Source: Actinomycetota bacterium
Lineage (GTDB): Bacteria > Actinomycetota > Actinomycetes > S36-B12
Assembly (NCBI GenBank): GCA_947499275.1
Contig: CANMNM010000014.1
Coordinates: 1 to 14,613, forward strand
Direction of reading: 5' to 3'
Length of the DNA: 14,613 nt
The position numbers were made by a program, and so were the translations under genes. Shown piece after piece: positions 8,209-14,012 of this stretch (the first letter of the stretch is position 1; each line of letters starts with the position of its first letter). The notes below the pieces were generated by a model that saw only the letters and a program-made list of their open reading frames with translations, was not told where the DNA came from and made no database searches.

Positions 8209-8220
8209 TGGCTAACCCTA
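8209..8220 (-). promoter_or_regulatory. Candidate -10 element for leaderless CD225-like transcript
   Basis: TAGGGT (8215-8220, minus strand) fits TAnnnT with six bases to the ATG. The AGGG within it might also be read as a weak, distant Shine-Dalgarno, so this case is less clear than guaA or pcrA. Confidence 0.38.
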
Positions 8221-8260
8221 ATCACCCGGGCAAGCCACTTGCATCCCAGACGCAAGACTT

Positions 8261-9796
8261 CTAACGCCAGCCGATTCTTTTCATGAGCCCAAGTGAAGTG
8301 GTGAGAAGGTTTCCCCACTTTTCGTCGCTGAGACCAAACGGTGGGCCGAAGCCCAATGCATTTTGGGTGGCAATTGTTTGTGACTCGGTGTACTGCACAA
8401 TCCCGGCTAACCCGTGCCTGCGACCAAGTCCTGATGCACCAAATCCACCCATGGGGGCACCAAGGGACGACCACGCTGTTGCATAGCCTTCGTTGATATT
8501 GACCGTGCCGGCCTTAAGTTGCTTGGCAATTGCCAACGCTCGTTTTTTATCCCGGGAAATCACACTCGCATTGAGTCCGTATTCGGAGTCGTTAGCTAGT
8601 TCGATCGCTTGGGCATCACTTGAATAACTACTGATCGAAACAACCGGGCCAAATGTTTCCTCGCGACACACATTCATGTTTTCTGCGACACCCGTAAGAA
8701 TTGTTGGTGCAATAGTGGCACCACCGCTGAGCTCACCACCCGTGTGAATTGTGGCACCTTTTTCGCGAGCATCGGTGATAAAAGCCATGACTCGCGCTGC
8801 GTGAACGGGTGAAATGAGTGGGCCGTAGGAGCCGCCCCAACCCACTGAGCCTTGGTAGGTCATTGCCCGAGTTCTTCGAACGAACGCCCCAAGGAACTCT
8901 TGTTCAATGCTGTTGTGAACATAAAGTCGCTCAATGCTGATACAGAGTTGACCCGTATTTCCAAAGCAAGCGCGCGTAGCAATCTCAGCTGCTTTTTCGA
9001 TATCAGCATCGGCACGAATGATCATTGCATTCTTTCCACCAAGTTCTAATGCGGAACTAATCAGGCGTTCGCCACACTGGGCAGCAACAATTCGACCCAC
9101 TTTGGTTGAACCGGTGAACATCAAGAAATCAACTTGGTTGATCAATGGCGTTCCCAGTTGCGCACCGTCACCGATCACCACACCAAAGAGTTCGCGTGGC
9201 AAACCAGCCTGGTGAAGCAAATCAATGACGTAAAGCGCCGTGACACTTGTTAGAGGATCGGGTTTAAGGACTACTCCGTTACCGGCAAGTAGCGCTGGAA
9301 TTGCATCACTGACGGCGAGGGTCAGCGGGTAATTCCACGGAGCAATAATGCCCACCACGCCTACTGGAACATGTCGCTCAATTGCACTGATGAGTAAGGG
9401 AAATGCCCCCGGGTGCCTTCGATCTTTGAGCGCACCAAGGTGGCGGGCGTAATAACGCGCATTCAGCGTTACATCGAGTAATTCTTCATTTGCATCTCGG
9501 CGGGGTTTACCCGTCTCCCATTGAATGAGGTCAAGTAATTCGCTTTTGTTGGCCAAGACCAGGTCATGAAAGGCCAAAATCACTTTGGCGCGTTCTCTCA
9601 GTGAACGAGTTGCCCAGATTTGTTGCGCTGCTCGGGCTGCCTGGACAGCGGCCCTGACATCACTTTCAGTTGACACGCTGAGTGAATACAACTCTTCTCC
9701 GTAGGGAGAACGGATATTTAAACGATCTTGTGAAGTATTGGTTGGTAGCGCTACAACTCGCGGCCAGTAGTGCAGTTCTTCAATTACCCCGGCCAT
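8261..9796 (-). CDS. gabD2: Aldehyde dehydrogenase, succinate-semialdehyde dehydrogenase type (GabD2-like)
   Basis: The 511-residue protein is an NAD(P)+-dependent aldehyde dehydrogenase, most like the actinobacterial GabD2 group that oxidises succinate semialdehyde to succinate. Family residues are in place: PWNYP with N155, cofactor-binding K178 in VVLKPDPLT, the glycine motif FTGSTKVG (227-234), the general base E251 in ELGGKNA, the nucleophile C285 in GNTGQLCIS, and the later EETFGPV block. The length is normal. Substrate specificity is inferred from overall likeness, not proven. The start lies only two bases after the guaB3 stop (TAA-TC-ATG), with no Shine-Dalgarno of its own, so translation is probably coupled. 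Its place inside a guanine nucleotide cluster has no obvious metabolic reason. Confidence 0.87.
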   Translation of the reverse strand: MAGVIEELHYWPRVVALPTNTSQDRLNIRSPYGEELYSLSVSTESDVRAAVQAARAAQQIWATRSLRERAKVILAFHDLVLANKSELLDLIQWETGKPRRDANEELLDVTLNARYYARHLGALKDRRHPGAFPLLISAIERHVPVGVVGIIAPWNYPLTLAVSDAIPALLAGNGVVLKPDPLTSVTALYVIDLLHQAGLPRELFGVVIGDGAQLGTPLINQVDFLMFTGSTKVGRIVAAQCGERLISSALELGGKNAMIIRADADIEKAAEIATRACFGNTGQLCISIERLYVHNSIEQEFLGAFVRRTRAMTYQGSVGWGGSYGPLISPVHAARVMAFITDAREKGATIHTGGELSGGATIAPTILTGVAENMNVCREETFGPVVSISSYSSDAQAIELANDSEYGLNASVISRDKKRALAIAKQLKAGTVNINEGYATAWSSLGAPMGGFGASGLGRRHGLAGIVQYTESQTIATQNALGFGPPFGLSDEKWGNLLTTSLGLMKRIGWR

Positions 9797-9798
9797 GA

Positions 9799-10908
9799 TT
9801 AGGAGACGATCATTTCGATCCGCTGGAATTCTTTCAAGTCGCTGTATCCCGTAGTGGCCATTGCTTTGCGCAAAGCGCCCACGAGATTCATCGTTCCATC
9901 ACCCGTTGTTGCTGGGCCATTCAGAATCTGATCCAAAGTCCCCACCTGCTTCATTTGGTGACGCTCCCCGCGGGGAAGAGTTGCGTGCCAAGCCTCTGAA
10001 CCCCAGTGAGTGCCACCACCGGGTGAGTCCGTACCGCGTGAGAGCACGGAACCAATCATGGCTGCGTCAGCGCCACAAGCAAATGCTTTAACGATGTCTC
10101 CGCTATTGCCCATCGACCCATCGGCGATCACATGCACGTAGCGTCCACCGGATTCATCGAGATAGTCACGCCGCGCTGAAGCAACATCGGCGATCGCAGT
10201 TGCCATGGGAACCCGGACACCGAGGACTTCTGAGGTCGTGTGTGAGGAGCCTCCGCCAAAACCAACGAGAACGCCAGCAGCACCCGTTCGCATAAGGTGT
10301 AAGGCAGCCTGAGCGGTCGCGCAACCCCCAACAATTACGGGGATATCCAGTTCATGAATAAAGCTTTTTAGGTTCAGTGGTTCACCGCTCGCAGCCACAT
10401 GTTCGGCGGAGACGGTTGTTCCACGAATGACCAAAATTTCTGCACCACTACTTGCGGCGATGGGCGCTAGTTCTGCTGTCCGTTGCGGCGACACGGCTAC
10501 CGAGACCGTGATTCCACTTTCTTTGAGCTGGGTAATCCGGTTCTTGATTAATTCGTGGTCAACCGGTTTATCCGAATACAGCCTTTGCAATAGTGACGTT
10601 GCTTGATCTTGGCTAACGTTGGCTATCTCACGCAAGTAAATGGTTGGGTCCTCATAGCGTCCCCACAACCCTTCCAGGTTGAGTACGGCGAGTACTCCAT
10701 TGCGCGAAATCGTGACAGCGCTTTGCGGTGACACAACAGAATCCATTGGTGCAGCAATAAGTGGGGTCGCAAATTTGTAGGCGTCGATGTTCCAATTCGT
10801 TGACACCTCGGATGCATCTCGGGTGCGACGCTGAGGCGCAATGGCAACCTGATCAAATGAATAGCCTTGACGGGCAGACTTCGTGCCACCGATTACAACT
10901 TCAACCAT
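9799..10908 (-). CDS. guaB3: GuaB3, IMP dehydrogenase-related protein
   Basis: The 369-residue protein is a member of the IMPDH/GMP reductase TIM-barrel family without CBS domains, the GuaB3 type found beside guaB in Actinobacteria. The N-terminal part SARQGYSFDQVAIAPQRRTRD and the C-terminal GDGTMNLVGALRKAMATTGYSDLKEFQRIE are typical of GuaB3. Aligned with GuaB from the same window, its loop GFGGGSSHTT (216-225) matches GVGPGSICTT, so the catalytic cysteine is replaced by H223. The flap Arg-Tyr dyad of IMPDH is also not evident. The Asp of IADG is kept (D263). Its reaction is uncertain: cyanobacterial GuaB3 has been described as an IMP dehydrogenase, while the actinobacterial role is unsettled. 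The ATG lies two bases after the guaB stop, implying coupled translation. Confidence 0.93.
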   Translation of the reverse strand: MVEVVIGGTKSARQGYSFDQVAIAPQRRTRDASEVSTNWNIDAYKFATPLIAAPMDSVVSPQSAVTISRNGVLAVLNLEGLWGRYEDPTIYLREIANVSQDQATSLLQRLYSDKPVDHELIKNRITQLKESGITVSVAVSPQRTAELAPIAASSGAEILVIRGTTVSAEHVAASGEPLNLKSFIHELDIPVIVGGCATAQAALHLMRTGAAGVLVGFGGGSSHTTSEVLGVRVPMATAIADVASARRDYLDESGGRYVHVIADGSMGNSGDIVKAFACGADAAMIGSVLSRGTDSPGGGTHWGSEAWHATLPRGERHQMKQVGTLDQILNGPATTGDGTMNLVGALRKAMATTGYSDLKEFQRIEMIVS

Positions 10909-10910
10909 TA

Positions 10911-12401
10911 TTACCGCCCCGAGTAGTTTGGTGCTTCGATTGTCATTTGAATGTCATGTGGGTGACTCTCGCGTAACCCAGCTGCCGTGATTTGCACCAG
11001 ACGGCCTTTCTCACCCAGTTCGACCATGTTGTGTGCACCGGCGTAACCCATGGCGGCTCGGAGTCCACCAACGAGCTGATGCGCAACTGCCCCAAGAGGT
11101 CCCCGGTAGGAGACCAAGCCTTCAATTCCTTCAGGGACAAGTTTGTCATCACTTAACACGTCATCTTGGGAATAACGATCCTTTGAATAAGAACGTGCTT
11201 CCCCGCGGCTTTGCATGGCGCCAAGGGAACCCATGCCACGATAGGACTTGAATTGTTTTCCGTTAACGAAAACAACGTCACCCGGTGCTTCCTCGCAACC
11301 TGCCAGGAGTGAACCCAACATAACCGTGTTGGCTCCAGCAACAATTGCTTTAGCAATATCACCACTGTATTGAATCCCGCCATCGGCGATTACCGGAATT
11401 CCAGCAGCTCGTGCAACATAGGCGGCTTCCTCGATCGCGGTGATCTGAGGGACACCGACGCCAGCAACAACCCTCGTTGTGCAGATAGAGCCCGGGCCGA
11501 CCCCGACTTTTACCCCGTCGGCACCGGCGTCAATCAGCGCTTGGGCGCCTTCTCTGGTGGCGATATTGCCCCCGACTACATCAACTGTGAATTCTTTTTT
11601 GATTCGGGCAACCATGTCCAATACCGCCCGCGAGTGACCGTGGGCCGTATCAACTATGAGGAAGTCAACGCCCGCTGCGACGAGGGCTTCTGCCCGTTTA
11701 AACGATTCATCACCGACGCCAATTGCTGCACCCACAACAAGCCGACCCAGTGCATCTTTTGACGCATTTGGGTACTTATCGGCTTTGACAAAGTCCTTCA
11801 CCGTGAATAATCCACGCAGTTTTCCATCACCGTCAACAAGTGGCAGTTTTTCAACCTTCTTTGTAGCCAACAAATTCAATGCATCGAGCGGCGCTACACC
11901 AACCGGCGCCGTTACTAGAGGCATAGGAGTCATTACTTCGCTGACCACTCGCGACATATTTTCTTCAAATCGCATGTCTCGATTTGTCACGATTCCTACG
12001 AGGATCCCATTGGAGTCAACAACTGGGACACCACTAATTCGATAACGCCCACACAGACGATCAACGTCAGCCAACGTGTCAGTAGGTAGGCAAGTGATTG
12101 GGTCGTGCACCATTCCGGCTTCACTGCGTTTCACAAGATCAACCTGTGCAGCCTGGGCCTCTATTGGCAGGTTTCGGTGAAGAACGCCCACGCCCCCTTG
12201 ACGGGCCATGGAAATCGCCATGCGGGATTCGGTGACAGTATCCATGGCGCTGGACACCAATGGCATTTTGATCGAAATATTTCTAGTAACAAAAGCGGAA
12301 GTGTTTACTTCACTCGGCACAACATCGGAGATTCCCGGCAACAGCAGGACATCATCAAAAGTGAGGCCCAAGAATGCAACCTTGCTCGTTCGGTCAACCA
12401 C
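10911..12401 (-). CDS. guaB: Inosine-5'-monophosphate dehydrogenase
   Basis: GuaB oxidises IMP to XMP with NAD+, the committed step to GMP. The 496-residue protein has the catalytic TIM barrel interrupted by two CBS domains (~95-205, e.g. MVHDPITCLPTDTLADV and VMTPMPLVTAPV). Catalytic loop GPGSICTTR contains C307, the phosphate-binding region is IADGGIQYSGDIAKA, and the mobile flap has R409-Y410 before KLVPEGIEG. All key residues are present. The start is GTG, supported by a near-perfect Shine-Dalgarno. It lies 28 bp downstream of the MerR-type gene and two bases upstream of guaB3, so the three genes probably form one transcript. Confidence 0.98.
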   Translation of the reverse strand: MVDRTSKVAFLGLTFDDVLLLPGISDVVPSEVNTSAFVTRNISIKMPLVSSAMDTVTESRMAISMARQGGVGVLHRNLPIEAQAAQVDLVKRSEAGMVHDPITCLPTDTLADVDRLCGRYRISGVPVVDSNGILVGIVTNRDMRFEENMSRVVSEVMTPMPLVTAPVGVAPLDALNLLATKKVEKLPLVDGDGKLRGLFTVKDFVKADKYPNASKDALGRLVVGAAIGVGDESFKRAEALVAAGVDFLIVDTAHGHSRAVLDMVARIKKEFTVDVVGGNIATREGAQALIDAGADGVKVGVGPGSICTTRVVAGVGVPQITAIEEAAYVARAAGIPVIADGGIQYSGDIAKAIVAGANTVMLGSLLAGCEEAPGDVVFVNGKQFKSYRGMGSLGAMQSRGEARSYSKDRYSQDDVLSDDKLVPEGIEGLVSYRGPLGAVAHQLVGGLRAAMGYAGAHNMVELGEKGRLVQITAAGLRESHPHDIQMTIEAPNYSGR

Positions 12402-12412
12402 GGGGCCTCCTC
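12402..12412 (-). promoter_or_regulatory. Strong Shine-Dalgarno of guaB
   Basis: GAGGAGG (12406-12412, minus strand) stands four bases before the GTG start of guaB. It is the strongest ribosome binding site in the window, fixes the start codon, and contrasts with the leaderless-type starts of pcrA, guaA and the merR gene. Confidence 0.8.
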
Positions 12413-12429
12413 GAGGATAAAGCCCTAGG

Positions 12430-13395
12430 TTAGTCGCTCGCGACTTCGCGGATAAGCGCGACCGCGCTCATGAGGTCACCTGCCACGTGGACCCCGCGAG
12501 GCGGGTCGTTCAGCCAGCCCGGGCCACCAATCACGATTCTGGGGTTAGGGCGAAGTGAGGGCAATTTAGTGAGGTCTTCACAATTGGATGCATCTTTGAT
12601 TTGGGACCATAAGAAGACTGCGCGCGGGCCGGTTCGAGTGATTACATCACCCAGACTTTCCAGTGGTATGCCGCTGCCCAAGTGCACAAAGCGAATTCCC
12701 TGCTCAGCCAAACCGGCGCCGACGGCCCAGACGGGAAGTTGATGTGAATCACCGCTCATTGATCCCAATATGACCGTTGACCGCGAAGTTTTTACTTTAG
12801 TTTCGTAGGCAAATCGAGAAAACTCGGACTGGATCGCGGTAGAGAGGATGTGTTCAACTTCAATACCGCATTGCCGCAATTCCCACATCTCGCCAATGCT
12901 TTTTAAGATGGGAAGTAGCAACTCATTCCAGGTGGGGACAACCCCAATGTCTTTCAAAGATTCATTGATTATCGATGCACACGCGGCTTGGTCAAGGGCA
13001 CTTGTCGCCTTAGCGAGCCCGCGAGCCCGGCGATCACAACCTGGGGTCGCCACGACATTGCCACCACCACTGCGACCGATCCGTGAACCCGTCGGCTCTC
13101 CCTGGGAATGATCGGGCTTAAATTCAGTCAGGTCCTGGCCCAAAGTGGCCGCCGCCGAGGCTGCCGGTGAGTGGCCTGAGCGAATCAGAGCTGTCATGTA
13201 GTCCAGGCGAGCCAGATCCGCCGCTGAGTAGCGCCTATTCTTCCCGTCAACTCGCTGACTGGGACCCACGCCGTATCGACGATCCCAGGTTCGAAGGGTT
13301 GCCGGCGCAATCCCTAATCTGCGAGCGGCCACGGCCACGGTGACACTCAGTTCACTATTGACCGGCTCCACGTCGGTGGGATGAGTGAAAGACAC
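12430..13395 (-). CDS. MerR-family regulator with CarH/LitR-like cobalamin-binding domain
   Basis: The 321-residue protein has an N-terminal MerR helix-turn-helix (~17-80: VAARRLGIAPATLRTWDRRYG, then a KNRRY wing). A low-complexity linker (~90-125) leads to a helical bundle and a Rossmann-like domain resembling B12-binding modules. The helical part has W171-x9-E181-H182, the cap motif of AdoCbl photoreceptors such as CarH. The Rossmann part has D216-S-H218-Q-L-P, a DxHxx motif whose His would be the lower cobalt ligand, with Pro where Gly is usual. The residue after the Trp is Glu172, not the His that CarH of Thermus uses for bis-His ligation in light. The role is probably repressor or activator of its own gene and perhaps of guaB. 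The GTG start has no Shine-Dalgarno; CATAAT lies six bases upstream. It is divergent from whiB. Confidence 0.88.
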   Translation of the reverse strand: MSFTHPTDVEPVNSELSVTVAVAARRLGIAPATLRTWDRRYGVGPSQRVDGKNRRYSAADLARLDYMTALIRSGHSPAASAAATLGQDLTEFKPDHSQGEPTGSRIGRSGGGNVVATPGCDRRARGLAKATSALDQAACASIINESLKDIGVVPTWNELLLPILKSIGEMWELRQCGIEVEHILSTAIQSEFSRFAYETKVKTSRSTVILGSMSGDSHQLPVWAVGAGLAEQGIRFVHLGSGIPLESLGDVITRTGPRAVFLWSQIKDASNCEDLTKLPSLRPNPRIVIGGPGWLNDPPRGVHVAGDLMSAVALIREVASD

Positions 13396-13407
13396 CTAAC
13401 AATTATG
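13396..13407 (-). promoter_or_regulatory. Candidate -10 element for leaderless merR transcript
   Basis: CATAAT (13402-13407, minus strand) differs from TATAAT by one base and is followed by TGTTAG and the GTG start. The start codon would be the first transcribed codon. No -35 hexamer is visible; the TGTGA-N6-TCACA palindrome is centred about 45 bp upstream of the predicted start. Confidence 0.5.
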
Positions 13408-13432
13408 GAGCATAAGTCCAATTTCCGCATCT

Positions 13433-13448
13433 TGTGATTCAACTCACA
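13433..13448. promoter_or_regulatory. Perfect CRP/GlxR-type palindrome TGTGA-N6-TCACA
   Basis: The sequence TGTGATTCAACTCACA is a perfect match to the consensus half-sites bound by cAMP-responsive CRP-family regulators (E. coli CRP, Corynebacterium GlxR, and mycobacterial Crp with a related motif). It lies between the divergent merR and whiB genes, 38 bp from the merR start codon and 84 bp from the whiB start codon. It could control both. No CRP-family gene is in the window, so the cognate regulator is inferred. Confidence 0.6.
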
Positions 13449-13458
13449 GCGTGTTATA

Positions 13459-13488
13459 TTGACCAACGTATGAAACGCTTTGTATTAT
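13459..13488 (+). promoter_or_regulatory. Candidate whiB promoter
   Basis: TTGACC (13459-13464) and TATTAT (13483-13488) form a -35/-10 pair with an 18-bp spacer, which would start transcription near 13495 and leave a leader of about 37 bases with a good Shine-Dalgarno. A second pair, TTGTGA (13432-13437) and TATATT (13455-13460) with a 17-bp spacer, overlaps the CRP-type palindrome and might be an alternative, repressible promoter. Confidence 0.45.
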
Positions 13489-13505
13489 TAAGGCCCATAA
13501 GGCAG

Positions 13506-13518
13506 TACTAACGTAGTA
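13506..13518. promoter_or_regulatory. Small inverted repeat in the whiB leader
   Basis: TACTA-ACG-TAGTA is a perfect 5-bp inverted repeat just before the whiB Shine-Dalgarno. It might be an operator half-site pair, but it is short and AT-rich. Confidence 0.2.
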
Positions 13519-13520
13519 TC

Positions 13521-13531
13521 AAGGAGTAGAC
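13521..13531 (+). promoter_or_regulatory. Shine-Dalgarno of whiB
   Basis: AAGGAG (13521-13526) stands five bases before the ATG at 13532 and fixes the start of the WhiB protein. Confidence 0.75.
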
Positions 13532-13885
13532 ATGGCTGATGTATCACGTCTCCCCGGCCCCAACGCAGACACATGGGACTGGCAGCTTCTTGGACTATGC
13601 CGCGGTGAAGACCCCAATATGTTCTTCCACCCCGAAGGGGAACGCGGTCCCGCCCGGATCAACCGGGATACCTCCGCGAAAGCCGTCTGCGGCGCTTGCC
13701 CCGTCAAGGTTCAGTGCGCCCAACATGCTCTGGCTGTTCGTGAGCCCTACGGCGTGTGGGGTGGACTCACCGAAGACGAGCGAGAAGAGATTTACGCCGG
13801 TCGCTTGAAGCCTAGTGTGGCCGTTGGCAGCGAAATCAACACGGAACCTGTTGGGTTCCCCATGCACATCGCAACCGCTTCGTAA
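13532..13885 (+). CDS. WhiB-family [4Fe-4S] transcription factor, WhiD/WhiB3 type
   Basis: The 117-residue protein is a WhiB-like regulator that carries a 4Fe-4S cluster and acts with the primary sigma factor in redox or developmental control. The four cluster cysteines are C23, C53, C56 and C62 (Cx29Cx2Cx5C), and the conserved turn GVWGG is at 74-78. The N-terminus LPGPNADTWDWQLLGLCRG and the FFHPEGERG block are very close to what I recall of Streptomyces WhiD and Mycobacterium WhiB3. The position beside groEL1 and near guaB agrees with those orthologues. After the turn, the C-terminal tail (about 92-117) has hardly any basic residues, unlike the Arg-rich tail of WhiB3. It is divergent from the merR gene and convergent with groEL. 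Confidence 0.95.
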   Translation: MADVSRLPGPNADTWDWQLLGLCRGEDPNMFFHPEGERGPARINRDTSAKAVCGACPVKVQCAQHALAVREPYGVWGGLTEDEREEIYAGRLKPSVAVGSEINTEPVGFPMHIATAS

Positions 13886-13920
13886 TCTTTTAACTAGCAG
13901 AAGAACTCAAAACTTCACAT

Positions 13921-13962
13921 AATCAAAGGGTGGGGCCGCATCTGCGGCCCCACCCTTTGATT
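13921..13962. terminator. Bidirectional hairpin terminator between whiB and groEL
   Basis: Two perfect 20-bp inverted arms (13921-13940 and 13943-13962) flank a TC centre. The core GGGTGGGGCCGCA is GC-rich and the outer part is AATCAAA/TTTGATT, so a T-rich tract ends the hairpin on either strand. It lies between the convergent whiB and groEL genes, 35 bp after the whiB stop and 50 bp beyond the groEL stop, and can serve both. Confidence 0.88.
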
Positions 13963-14012
13963 CGTTCAACGAAAATTATTTGTCAAGCACCGGCTAGTGA
14001 AAATCACCCCGT

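Noticed and set aside
11370..11762. 130-codon open frame on the plus strand, opposite guaB
   Set aside because: It is fully inside guaB with its conserved catalytic loop on the other strand; the product has no recognisable domain.
12402..12429. A cobalamin or guanine/purine riboswitch upstream of guaB
   Set aside because: Only 28 bp separate the merR stop from the guaB start, too short for a riboswitch; the other leaders seen are also too short.
13961..13973. Palindrome TTCGTT-C-AACGAA beside the terminator
   Set aside because: The arms are short, the one-base centre cannot form a hairpin loop without opening pairs, and it does not match the actinobacterial LexA box; probably chance.
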